From positions 1-64,000 of the forward strand of contig JACPPJ010000029.1 in assembly GCA_016191085.1 (NCBI GenBank): 64,000 bases of DNA, read 5' to 3'. Numbering within the stretch: the first letter of the stretch is position 1; each line of letters opens with the position of its first letter. Of the stretch, positions 1 through 8,112 are shown one piece after another. Origin of the DNA: Acidobacteriota bacterium (GTDB lineage Bacteria; Acidobacteriota; Terriglobia; 2-12-FULL-54-10). The notes below the pieces were generated by a model. That model saw nothing but the letters and a program-made list of their open reading frames with translations. It was not told the DNA's origin and ran no database searches. Made by a program: the position numbers and the translations under genes.

Positions 1-141
1 CGCGAACTGGAAAATGCCATCCGCACCTTCCTCGACCACCACAATACCCAGCCGAAACCCTTCGTCTGGACAAAATCCGCTGACGGCATTCTCGAATCTA
101 TCGCTCGATACTGCCGACGAATTAATGACTCAGGACACTAG
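1..141 (+). CDS. IS630-family transposase, C-terminal end (partial)
   Basis: The reading frame is open from the first base to the TAG at 139-141 and encodes 46 residues. It contains the block FVWTKSADGILESIARYC, which is the usual C-terminal tail of IS630-family DDE transposases: FVW-K is followed by a short helix and an end in SGH. These enzymes cut and paste their own element into TA dinucleotides. The start and the catalytic core lie to the left of the window, so it cannot be judged whether the full gene is intact. The stop codon overlaps the TA that borders the short inverted-repeat element just downstream. Confidence 0.8.
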   Translation, partial: RELENAIRTFLDHHNTQPKPFVWTKSADGILESIARYCRRINDSGH

Positions 142-297
142 AGCATTTCCCGCAATAATGTATAGTAATGAAGGTTGGAGCTCTGGCGAAAAAAAACACG
201 ATGGCGAAAGCCTATTCGGACGATTTGCGTCGGCGTGACGCGTCCGCTTGGTTTCGCCATTGCGGCTATAATCTACAGTAACAGGAGAAATGCTCTA
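139..297. mobile_element. Short MITE-like element related to IS630
   Basis: Two 9-bp perfect inverted repeats, GAGCATTTC (141-149) and GAAATGCTC (287-295), are each flanked by TA (139-140 and 296-297), the target duplication expected for IS630/Tc1 elements. The interior, about 137 bp, contains an ATG at 201 followed by codons for MAKAYSDDLRRR, which resembles the N-terminus of IS630 transposases. The frame then stops at 237. This looks like an internally deleted, non-autonomous derivative of the neighbouring IS, or the fused two ends of one. It encodes no complete protein. Confidence 0.6.
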
Positions 298-308
298 GAA
301 TATCGGAG

Positions 309-614
309 ATGAATATTCTTGAAACCCTCCTCGATCGCGGTTTTGCATTCCGTCCATTTCCGGCTTATCCGCGCCATTTAGGCGTGGAGAAATACCACTG
401 TGCGGCGCTCCTGGAACTCACGCCAGAAGGCAAGCTGAAGCTATTCAGCTCCGCAGGGTACTTATTGGACAGCGGGGAAATTGCCCTGCTGATCGAGCGG
501 CAGGACAAATCCGTATTCGTGCACAAGTCCAAAGAGGTTCCAGCAGAAGGCGAGGTGCTGGACCGCTACCAGCGATTTCTTCGTGAATTGCAGTCGGCGC
601 TCGATAAGCAATAG
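309..614 (+). CDS. Hypothetical protein, 101 aa
   Basis: A small soluble protein with no signal peptide or membrane segment. The sequence has alternating hydrophobic strands (residues 30-75) and ends in a charged helix, YQRFLRELQSAL. I do not recognise the family. It starts 12 bp downstream of the MITE-like element with only a weak GGAG directly before the ATG, so the element may supply or disturb its upstream region. A poor ribosome binding site and the position next to mobile DNA leave real doubt about expression, but codon use looks like that of normal genes in the window. Confidence 0.5.
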   Translation: MNILETLLDRGFAFRPFPAYPRHLGVEKYHCAALLELTPEGKLKLFSSAGYLLDSGEIALLIERQDKSVFVHKSKEVPAEGEVLDRYQRFLRELQSALDKQ

Positions 615-711
615 CTCACATGCAATAGCAACGGTCACGGTGCTGCGCCGGATGTTATCATTGCCTCAGCGGTAACTTCACCGCTCATTCTGTCCCTTTC
701 ATTCTGTTCAT

Positions 712-2232
712 ATGCTCAATACAGCACGCCAGCGCCGGTTTTGTGTTGTCACGCTGGTGATCTGCGTCGTCTCAGTCTGGCGCATCGCTACCGCATCGGC
801 TGCTGTTATGGAAACCGTCGAGCTCAATCTTACTGCCCCCTCCCGTCCCTTCCCGCATTTTTGGGAGCGCATGTTCGGCTCCGGCCGCGCCGTGCTGTCG
901 TTGCGCGAGAGCTATCGCCGCGACCTGCGGGAAGTGAAGCAGACTACAGCAATCGAGTACGTTCGATTTCACGCCATATTCCATGATGAGATCGGCCTCT
1001 ATGACGAAGATGCCACCGGCGCTCCGGTGCTCAATTTCTCTTACGTTGATCAGATCTATGACGGCCTGCTGCAAGAGGGTGTGCGGCCGTTCGTGGAATT
1101 GAGCTTCATGCCGCGCAAGCTCGCCGCCAGTGAGACTCTGCACGCGTTTTGGTACAAGCCTGTAATTGCTCCGCCGAAGGACTGGGTGAAGTGGGGAGAT
1201 TTGATAGCGCGTTTCGCGCAGCATCTCGTGGACCGCTACGGGATTGATGAGGTTTCGAAGTGGTATTTCGAGGTTTGGAATGAGCCTAACATCGATTTCT
1301 GGGCGGGCGATCCTAAGGAGGCGACTTACTATCAGCTTTACGATGCGGCGGCGCGCGCGATCAAACGAGTGAACCAGCGGCTCCGCATTGGCGGACCTGC
1401 AACGGCGCAGGCGGCGTGGGTGGAGCGGTTCATTCGCCACGTCGTAGATCACCAGATCCCGGTAGATTTCGTCTCCACGCACGTCTACGCCAACGATACG
1501 GCGAAGGATGTATTCGGCACGAATGAGAACATTCCGCGCACGCAGATGGTCTGCCGAGCAGCGAAGAAGGTTTACGATCAAGTGAAGGCGTCGGCCCGGC
1601 CCGATCTTCCAATCATCTGGAGCGAATACAACGCCAGTTATAAGAATGAGCCGGAGGTCACCGACTCGACTTTCATGGGGCCATGGCTCGCCGACACCAT
1701 ACGCCAGTGTGATGGACTCATGGACATGCTAGCCTACTGGACCTTCTCAGATGTCTTCGAGGAGCAGGGCGTGGTTAAACAGCCGCTCTATGGCGGATAC
1801 GGTCTCATCGCCGCGCGAGGGCTCCCAAAGCCCGCATTCAATGTATTTAAGCTGCTCCACAAATTAGGTGATCAACGCATCCCCGCTGAATCTCCATCTG
1901 TGCTCGTGACCCGCAGAGGTAGTGGAGAATTTGTCATCGCGATATGGAATCTGTTCTTGCCGGAGCAACGCGGGGAGTCCAATGAGGTCACGCTGGTCCT
2001 GAACGGACTACAGGGGAAATATGATGGCTTGATCTCTCGCGTTGATGACACCCACGGGTCGTTGCACAGCGCGTACGCTGCCATGGGGAGACCGGCAAGC
2101 CCCACGCCAGCGCAGATTGAAGCCCTTCGCCGCGCGGCGGAGCTGCCCGCGCCCGAGACAGTAAACATTCAGGACGGAAAGTTAACGCTCACGCTGCCGC
2201 CACACGGATTGGCGGTAATTGAAATCAGGTGA
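712..2232 (+). CDS. Secreted glycoside hydrolase, GH39-like (beta-xylosidase type)
   Basis: 506 residues. Residues 1-31 form an arginine-then-hydrophobic signal peptide ending ATASAA, so the enzyme is exported. The body is a TIM-barrel of GH39 type. The motif WNEPN places the acid/base glutamate at E191, and IIWSEYN places the nucleophile at E305; both are in the spacing expected for clan GH-A retaining enzymes. Conserved barrel strands such as RFHAIFHDE (about residue 85) and FVSTHVYAND (about residue 255) are present, and a beta-rich C-terminal domain follows from about residue 390. Family members cleave beta-xylosides or related glycans; the actual substrate is unknown. The gene stands alone, with no carbohydrate transporter adjacent. 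No clear ribosome binding site precedes the ATG. Confidence 0.8.
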   Translation: MLNTARQRRFCVVTLVICVVSVWRIATASAAVMETVELNLTAPSRPFPHFWERMFGSGRAVLSLRESYRRDLREVKQTTAIEYVRFHAIFHDEIGLYDEDATGAPVLNFSYVDQIYDGLLQEGVRPFVELSFMPRKLAASETLHAFWYKPVIAPPKDWVKWGDLIARFAQHLVDRYGIDEVSKWYFEVWNEPNIDFWAGDPKEATYYQLYDAAARAIKRVNQRLRIGGPATAQAAWVERFIRHVVDHQIPVDFVSTHVYANDTAKDVFGTNENIPRTQMVCRAAKKVYDQVKASARPDLPIIWSEYNASYKNEPEVTDSTFMGPWLADTIRQCDGLMDMLAYWTFSDVFEEQGVVKQPLYGGYGLIAARGLPKPAFNVFKLLHKLGDQRIPAESPSVLVTRRGSGEFVIAIWNLFLPEQRGESNEVTLVLNGLQGKYDGLISRVDDTHGSLHSAYAAMGRPASPTPAQIEALRRAAELPAPETVNIQDGKLTLTLPPHGLAVIEIR

Positions 2233-2457
2233 AAGATGTAAGGGTACGGCTTTTAGTCGTGCCGAAGTAGGACGGTTAAAGAGCGCGGCTGAACAGGCTG
2301 CTGAAAAATTCGCTTGCGTTGGCGGTAGATTGTTTCAGCTGTCAATTTTTTCGGGTTTTGCCGCAGCTCCGCCCTCGACCACTTCAACCTTATCTTCCAG
2401 GCTCGCTTCGAATCCGAATCATGAACGACTACTCAGACACAGAATTCTTGATAAATG
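2233..2457. other. Intergenic region with possible IS/repeat debris
   Basis: No credible gene. A short palindrome, CGGCTTTTAGTCG (about 2247-2259), resembles one arm of the dispersed four-palindrome family, and CAGGCTGCTGAAAAA (about 2293-2307) resembles the terminal sequence of several IS families, so this may be decayed mobile DNA. Confidence 0.35.
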
Positions 2458-2527
2458 CCCTGAAGCGCCCCGCTTTGCTAATTGTACCGGCACGACTGAA
2501 AGTCGTGCCCTTCCGTTTTCAAACTGA
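2458..2527 (-). repeat. Truncated copy of the dispersed four-palindrome element
   Basis: In reverse orientation this stretch matches the left half of the element at 11597-11777 almost base for base for about 70 bp. The match covers the terminal TCAGTTTGAA, the palindrome GGCACGACT...AGTCGTGCC, a unique spacer (GTACAATTAGCAAAGCG), and the start of the second palindrome. The copy has one extra T in the palindrome loop and then stops. From 2528 to the regulator at 2905 no gene or further recognisable feature was found. Confidence 0.75.
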
Positions 2528-2904
2528 CCCACTACCCGGATTGAACTGCGTACATCCTGCCTTCGTGCGGCAGGAAAATTTTCCTCGAACGTTCCTCGGC
2601 ACGGCCTCCTGCGCTCCTCTACATAGCATCTAAATCCTTTGCATCTTCGACGCGACAGTCCGGTTCTTTGGACGTTCGATTGCACAGCCAAATTGGGTTT
2701 CCTGCATCAGTGTCCGCCCACCGGTCCAAGCGAGGACGCACCATGCTGAGGCGCAGAGCGCAGGAGAGAAGCCTTCCGCCACGGAGCGCGCGGCTTCGAA
2801 AAAGAACAAAAACAGACACCCGAGGCAGCCATCATGGCGGCGGTTCAGCGCCACATACGCACGGTGAAACGCAGGGACATAGCGAACGTTCTGAACACGG
2901 CAAG

Positions 2905-3555
2905 ATGCGAATTCTGATTTGCGACGATCACACATTATTTCGCGAGGGGATTAAGGCCATCCTCAGCGCAGACCCGACCGTTGACATCGTAGGTGAGGCT
3001 GCGGACGGGCGGCAAGCCGTCGAAAGTGCGCTAAGCCTACATCCAGATGTGGTTTTGATGGACGTCTCCATGCCGAATATGATCGGCTATGAGGCGATCC
3101 GCCAGATCAAGCACAAGGACAAACGCATCAAGATACTCGTCCTTACAATGTATGAGGAAGAGGAGATCATCGGGCTATGCCTGAGCGCCGGCGCCAGTGG
3201 CTATATACTGAAGGATGCTCCAGCCGCGCAACTGCTGGAGGCGTTGCATATCGTGCATACCGGCGGCAGTTATTTGAGTCCGCAGGCGGCCAGAAAAGTT
3301 GTCGAGCACTTCGCCTCTGGAGCGCCAGCACCCGAGACTAAGTATGAAACGCTGAGTAATCGGGAACGCGAGATATTGAAGCTACTCGCTGACGGATTGG
3401 TTGTAAAGGAGATCGCTTCGGCGCTCAACCTGAGCGTGAAGACGGTGGAAGCGCATAAGTACAACTTGATGCGCAAGCTTGATCTCCACAACCGCACCGA
3501 ACTGGTGAAGTACGCTTTACACAAAAAGTTGATTGAGTTCCCCGCAATCACCTAG
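2905..3555 (+). CDS. NarL/LuxR-family response regulator
   Basis: A cytoplasmic two-domain transcription factor of 216 residues. The receiver domain (about 1-120) has the acidic pocket D7-D8, the phospho-acceptor D53 in LMDVSMPN and the conserved lysine in YILKDA. The C-terminal LuxR-type helix-turn-helix (about 150-210) carries LSNREREILKLLADG and the recognition helix around SVKTVEAHKYNLMRKL. The open frame extends upstream to 2668, but that part is low-complexity and repetitive, so the ATG at 2905, immediately before MRILICDDH, was chosen. No histidine kinase is adjacent. The kinase at 32.3 kb is of the type that normally pairs with NarL regulators, which makes it one possible but unproven partner. 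Confidence 0.88.
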   Translation: MRILICDDHTLFREGIKAILSADPTVDIVGEAADGRQAVESALSLHPDVVLMDVSMPNMIGYEAIRQIKHKDKRIKILVLTMYEEEEIIGLCLSAGASGYILKDAPAAQLLEALHIVHTGGSYLSPQAARKVVEHFASGAPAPETKYETLSNREREILKLLADGLVVKEIASALNLSVKTVEAHKYNLMRKLDLHNRTELVKYALHKKLIEFPAIT

Positions 3556-3726
3556 ATCATGACACCCTACGCGGTGAAACCCCCTTCCGCAGCACGGTAC
3601 CGCATTTCCATCCCCTAAACCTCTAAGTACCGCTGATCAATACACATACGCACGTCGAAGGCTGGTCACTCACGTGCGTTATTGGGACGTTCCGGCTGCA
3701 ACCTGCAGTGCGAGGCGGTCCCCTGC

Positions 3727-4665
3727 ATGGCCACTATTTCGGCGCCGGTAGCTATTGCGCGGAAGAGCTTGACTTTCCACGTTTGTTCCAGTTTGTGCCG
3801 GCTTTTCTATCAGACTCCCCTGCGACGCTACGGACTTCGCGCGCGCGCCATGAACGACAGGTACGAGAGCTGGAATAATTATCTGGCCGACCGCGTATCT
3901 CAAGTGGACTCTTACAGGAAAGAGTTTCAATCACACGCGGATTTCAAAAACCGGACTGTAATGGAGTTAGGTTGCGCCAGCGGCTATATGTTGGCGGCAT
4001 TTCTGGACCATGACCAATTCCGCGCCATAGGCGCAGAACTCGACCCGGCTCGCGTGGCGCGTGGTCAAAAGATCCATGCCGGACGCATTGAATTGGTTCA
4101 ATCGAGCGACGCTGCCGTGCCGTTGTCTGACAGCAGCGTGGACATTATCTACTGCGTTGACACCGTGGAGCACCTCATGCAGCCGCGGAAAATGATGCTG
4201 GATTGCTACCGCATCCTGCGGCCAGGCGGGCGGTTTTTGATTCATTGGCATCCGTGGCTCGGCCCTTACGGCTCGCACCTGGAAGACATTATTCCCCTGC
4301 CCTGGGCGCATGCACTGTTTTCCATGCACACGCTACTGGATGTCGCGGCGGAACTGTACGAATCGCCTCTCTACAATCCTGCATGCTTCTGGGTAGACCC
4401 TGCCACGGGCCAGCGTCGGCCGAATCCTTATCGTGATCACGAACGCTGGGAAAAATTCTTGAACAAGATGACTGTCCGCGGTCTGAAGAGGCTGCTCAAC
4501 GACCTGCCGTTTCGCGTGCTCCATTTCCGCAAGACAGGATTCGGAGGCAAATCGTATCCACTAGCGCGATTCTTCAGCGGACTGGCACACGTTCCTTTGC
4601 TCGATGAGTTTTTTCTCAAGTCCGTGTTTTGCGTGTTGGAAAAACCGGCTGAGGCAAAACCGTAG
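3727..4665 (+). CDS. Class I SAM-dependent methyltransferase
   Basis: The SAM-binding Rossmann core starts with motif I VMELGCASG. An acidic strand end, AIGAELD, follows, then the post-motif region VDIIYCVDTVEHL and the post-III segment ILRPGGRFLIHWHP. This is the Methyltransf_11-like arrangement. The C-terminal part (about 200-312) is large and aromatic-rich and probably shapes the acceptor site. Start choice is uncertain. The ATG at 3727 has GAGGCGG about 8 bp upstream; the ATG at 3850 would remove a basic N-terminal stretch without hurting the core. It is followed by two glycosyltransferases on the same strand, so a role in modifying a surface glycan or lipid carrier is inferred. Confidence 0.75.
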   Translation: MATISAPVAIARKSLTFHVCSSLCRLFYQTPLRRYGLRARAMNDRYESWNNYLADRVSQVDSYRKEFQSHADFKNRTVMELGCASGYMLAAFLDHDQFRAIGAELDPARVARGQKIHAGRIELVQSSDAAVPLSDSSVDIIYCVDTVEHLMQPRKMMLDCYRILRPGGRFLIHWHPWLGPYGSHLEDIIPLPWAHALFSMHTLLDVAAELYESPLYNPACFWVDPATGQRRPNPYRDHERWEKFLNKMTVRGLKRLLNDLPFRVLHFRKTGFGGKSYPLARFFSGLAHVPLLDEFFLKSVFCVLEKPAEAKP

Positions 4666-4672
4666 CACTCAA

Positions 4673-4745
4673 GGAATCGGGAATCGGGATTCAGGATCGG
4701 AGGCGAATCCCGATTGCCGATTCCCGAGTCGCGAATCCCGATTAG
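4673..4745. repeat. GAATCGGGATTC-type inverted repeat
   Basis: Runs of GGAATCGGGAATCGGGATTC are followed by the inverse GAATCCCGATTGCCGATTCC, giving a long imperfect hairpin between the methyltransferase stop and the next gene. The same repeat type occurs inside dnaE2 at 52929-53015. Confidence 0.7.
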
Positions 4746-4765
4746 GGACGGCTCCGCGAGGTGAT

Positions 4766-5992
4766 ATGGCGCTGTTATCTTGTCCACAGGGCCCGTTGAC
4801 GATCACGCGTGGAGAGCCGTCGAGCATTCAGCTTTCGTTAATACTGCCCACTTACAATGAAAGAAAGAACATCAAGAGAATCATAGAGGTTCTGTCGGGC
4901 ATTCTCGACCCTGTCCTTCCAAACGCATACGAATTAATCGTGGTTGATGACGATAGCCCCGACAGAACATGGGAAATTGCCGAGGCGCTTGCGGCCGAAT
5001 TCCCTCAGGTCCGCGTTCTGCGCCGCCAAAACGAGCGCGGACTTGCGACCGCCGTCATCCGTGGGTGGCAATGTGCGCGTGGAACGGTAATCGGCGTTAT
5101 AGATGCCGATCTGCAACATCCTCCCGAGGTCATGACTGCGCTGTGGGACCGGATGTGTAACGGAGCCGACCTCGCCGTCGGCAGCAGGCACGTCGATGGC
5201 GGCGGTGTCGGCGACTGGGGAATAGTTCGACGCACGCTCTCCAGAAGCGCGCAAATGCTTGGACTGATGATTCTGCCGGATGTGTTGGGCCGGTTGAGCG
5301 ATCCCATGAGCGGGTGTTTTCTGCTGCGGCGCAGCGCGATTGAGAACAGAAAATTGAACCCGCACGGATACAAAATTCTGATTGAGGTGGTTGGCCGCGG
5401 ACAGGTGGGCCGGATCAGTGAAGTCGGTTACGTATTTCGCGAGCGCGCCGAAGGCGAGAGCAAAGTGAGCTGGCGGCTATATGTTGATTACATCCGTCAT
5501 CTCATCGGGCTCCGCGCGGCGACTCTGCCGACCGCTCAATTTATGCAATTCGCCACCGTCGGCTTCAGCGGCGTATTTGTTGATATGGGACTGCTATATC
5601 TGTTGAGCGATCCTTCAACACTCGCGTGGGGATTAACGACCAGTAAACTTCTCGCCGGAGAAGGCGCCATCCTGAACAATTTTTACTGGAATGACGTCTG
5701 GACGTTCCGGCATGCCGTGCAGGGGCGCACCTCGTGGCCGCAAAAGCTGAAGCGGTTCCTGACGTTTAATGGCATTTGCGGGACCGGCGTTCTTTTCGCG
5801 GCCGCCTTGCTGAACATTCAGGTCACTTACTTTGGCATGAACCGCTACATCGCCAATGCTGTCGCTATTGGCATTGTGACACTTTGGAATTTCTGGTTAA
5901 ACAAGCAATTGGCGTGGGCCATCCGTCCAGCACCAGTCAGCAGTTCAATATCGGCGTTAGAAGAATCACCTGAGAGCCGAAAAGCAGCTTGA
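4766..5992 (+). CDS. Polyprenyl-phosphate sugar synthase (GT2) fused to a GtrA-like membrane domain
   Basis: Residues about 20-245 form a GT-A glycosyltransferase of the dolichol-phosphate mannose synthase type: LSLILPTYNERKN, the nucleotide-binding VVDDDSPD and the metal-binding DADLQHPPE. Residues about 255-390 form a GtrA-like domain with four hydrophobic segments and the conserved FATVGFSGVFVD and NFYWNDVWTFR motifs. Such fusions transfer a sugar from a nucleotide to a polyprenyl phosphate at the inner face of the membrane, and the GtrA part is thought to help flip the product. The ATG at 4766 with GAGGTG just upstream was chosen over a longer frame that begins inside the preceding gene. 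The GT39 gene starting 26 bp downstream is the natural user of such a donor. Confidence 0.88.
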   Translation: MALLSCPQGPLTITRGEPSSIQLSLILPTYNERKNIKRIIEVLSGILDPVLPNAYELIVVDDDSPDRTWEIAEALAAEFPQVRVLRRQNERGLATAVIRGWQCARGTVIGVIDADLQHPPEVMTALWDRMCNGADLAVGSRHVDGGGVGDWGIVRRTLSRSAQMLGLMILPDVLGRLSDPMSGCFLLRRSAIENRKLNPHGYKILIEVVGRGQVGRISEVGYVFRERAEGESKVSWRLYVDYIRHLIGLRAATLPTAQFMQFATVGFSGVFVDMGLLYLLSDPSTLAWGLTTSKLLAGEGAILNNFYWNDVWTFRHAVQGRTSWPQKLKRFLTFNGICGTGVLFAAALLNIQVTYFGMNRYIANAVAIGIVTLWNFWLNKQLAWAIRPAPVSSSISALEESPESRKAA

Positions 5993-6018
5993 GTCGCTAG
6001 ACGACGAGGAGCTACAGC

Positions 6019-7359
6019 ATGAGTGAGACCGCCGGAGTGATGGCAATAAGGCCTAGCAGCTTCATCATGCGCATCTGGAATTGGGCTGCGCACGCGTCGG
6101 AGCTGCAATTGTTCTGTGCTATGTACGCCGTTGCCTTTGCCGTCCGCCTGGGCGCCGCACTGCTGATAGGGACACACCGGCTTCCTGAGGAAGGCGACCA
6201 ACTCAACTATTTTCGCTCTGCGATTGCGCTGATCGAACGACATGGTTTCTATCATTTTTGGCGCGACGGAGTTCTTCGTCCCACCGCTGGCCAGATGCCT
6301 GGAACCAGCGCGTTTGTCGCGCTGGGAGTCCTCCTGTTCGGAAAACATCACGAGAGTGCGCGCCTGATTGCAGTTATCATCAGCAGCTTTTCCGCTCCGT
6401 TACTATATTTGTTCACGAGGAAAATCGCATCCCGCACTGTCGCAATAGTTGCTGGACTTGCTTGCGCCTTCTATCCGACTTGGGTTTTCTACTCTTCAGA
6501 TGTCCTGTCAGAACCGTTCTTCCTGCCGCTGATGATACTGTCAATGCTGCTTACCGCAAGGGCTTTTCGTTCCGACAATGACTGGAGTGGCCTGGCGGCT
6601 GGTCTGTCGTGGGGACTCACCACAATGGTAAGACCTCACGGTGCCCCCATGGCGCTATTTGTCGCTATGTATCTGCTGTGGCGCCGCGGATGGCGCCGAG
6701 CTCTCCTTGTGTCGTTCGGCGTAGCGCTGCTGGTCGGACCGTGGCTGCTGCGCAATTACAGATTGTATGGCTTTCCGTTTCTCGCCACGGAAAGTGCCGA
6801 GACTTTTCTTGGCTCCAATAACCCCTTTGTAGTCGAGACGCCACTCCTTCACGGTATGTGGATTGCCCCGTGGGCCATACCGGAATACCGCGCCAAAATT
6901 GAGTTCGTTTATGACGATATGCAGCGCGTGAAGATCCAAAATGACATCGCATGGGCATACCTCAAACAAAATCCGAAAGTGGTCCCTGTCCTCGCCTTCC
7001 GTAAACTGAAACGCTGGCTGACGCCGATAACACATAGCGGCGGTGCAACTCGCCTCATGGTCCTGGCCTCTTACGGGACTCTGCTGTTACTGCTGGGGTT
7101 GGGCGTGGTACGCCGTCTGTACCGCCGGTCGGTGGAACTGGAACTTATCATCGTTTGGTCGCTGCTTCTGGCCGCCATCACTGCGGTGTATTGGGGCAAC
7201 CTGACCAGAGGCAGACTTCCGCTTGAGTTGCTCTGGCTGCCGTGGGGCTCGCTGGCTGCCGTTGATCTGGTCAACTGGTGCGCCACGTACCTTAAGAGGA
7301 AACTGGCGGCAAATCACTCCTCCGAGACGGCGCCATTCGAGCGGAATACCGCCGCTTGA
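6019..7359 (+). CDS. GT39/ArnT-like membrane glycosyltransferase
   Basis: 446 residues with about 10 hydrophobic segments. An acidic loop after the first segment (RLPEEGDQLNYFRSAIAL) corresponds to the catalytic loop of GT-C enzymes (PMT/ArnT superfamily). The next loop carries a short PTAGQMPGTSAF stretch, and the segment CAFYPTWVFYSSDVLSEPFF is typical of the family. These enzymes take a sugar from a polyprenyl-phosphate donor and attach it to a protein, lipid or glycan on the periplasmic side. The gene follows the polyprenyl-phosphate-sugar synthase gene by 26 bp, so the pair is probably co-transcribed and acts in sequence. The acceptor is unknown. Confidence 0.8.
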   Translation: MSETAGVMAIRPSSFIMRIWNWAAHASELQLFCAMYAVAFAVRLGAALLIGTHRLPEEGDQLNYFRSAIALIERHGFYHFWRDGVLRPTAGQMPGTSAFVALGVLLFGKHHESARLIAVIISSFSAPLLYLFTRKIASRTVAIVAGLACAFYPTWVFYSSDVLSEPFFLPLMILSMLLTARAFRSDNDWSGLAAGLSWGLTTMVRPHGAPMALFVAMYLLWRRGWRRALLVSFGVALLVGPWLLRNYRLYGFPFLATESAETFLGSNNPFVVETPLLHGMWIAPWAIPEYRAKIEFVYDDMQRVKIQNDIAWAYLKQNPKVVPVLAFRKLKRWLTPITHSGGATRLMVLASYGTLLLLLGLGVVRRLYRRSVELELIIVWSLLLAAITAVYWGNLTRGRLPLELLWLPWGSLAAVDLVNWCATYLKRKLAANHSSETAPFERNTAA

Positions 7360-7539
7360 GGCGCCGTCCGGAAATTCGCAATTCCCTTTAACATGCGCAT
7401 CCCACGTGGCGGAATCCACACAAGTTATCCCTCCAGCATTCTCCCGACGTCCACTCCCCTAAGGTAAATCCCTTAAGGCATCGCCTGTAAATCCCTAATT
7501 GTTCGTGTTGCGCTCAGGACCCATGATGACGCGGACACG

Positions 7540-8025
7540 GTGGAGGAGACCGAAGTCGTAAATCGATCGTCGGAGAAGGCGTTGCGGCAAATCGAAGTGC
7601 TCGTGGCTGTGGAACCGGAACCGCTGATGAAACTAATTGAGCACTTGCTCCAGCGTCCTGAATTTCGCGTGGTAAAAAAACTTCATGAATGGCCCGCGCT
7701 GCCGAAGCAAGCAGTAAGGCTGCATCCACACCTCATCATCACGAATGCGCGCCTGTTGGGAAACCAGGCAGCAAGCATCATCGCCGATCTGAAGTTCAGC
7801 AGCCCTAGCTCGAAAATCATCGTTGTCAGCTTTCCTCATGATCTGAGCCGACAGGCGCGCCGGTGGGGCGCAGACGCTTACCTCAGGGAAGAGCACCTAG
7901 TACGGCGGCTTGTGCTCACAGCTCGCAAGCTGGTGAAGCTTCGCAGACCGGCGGCTTCGTCCAGCGCTGGCGCAGCTTCCCGCGACTCCTCCTCCGCCAA
8001 GAAAAACGCTGGACACTTTTGTTGA
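7540..8025 (+). CDS. Degenerate receiver-domain protein
   Basis: A 161-residue protein starting at a GTG. Residues 17-135 follow the beta-alpha pattern of a response-regulator receiver: IEVLVAVEPE, then HLIITNARL, then KIIVVSFP and GADAYLRE. The acidic pair is replaced by EPE and the expected phospho-acceptor aspartate is N69, so phosphorylation is unlikely. A low-complexity Ser/Ala/Lys tail of about 30 residues follows. There is no output domain. It lies between the glycosyltransferase pair and the large surface protein on the same strand. It may act as a phosphorylation-independent protein-interaction module; that is inference. Confidence 0.6.
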   Translation: MEETEVVNRSSEKALRQIEVLVAVEPEPLMKLIEHLLQRPEFRVVKKLHEWPALPKQAVRLHPHLIITNARLLGNQAASIIADLKFSSPSSKIIVVSFPHDLSRQARRWGADAYLREEHLVRRLVLTARKLVKLRRPAASSSAGAASRDSSSAKKNAGHFC

Positions 8026-8112
8026 CCAAGGACAGGTTGCGAAAGGGCAACCAGAACAGAGAGGTACACGGTATGAACCACGGATCTGTCCCCGGCTCCC
8101 AAGGAGAAATAC

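Noticed and set aside
772-1581. 269-residue reverse frame
   Set aside because: Antisense to the GH39-like gene, whose signal peptide and catalytic motifs are clear.
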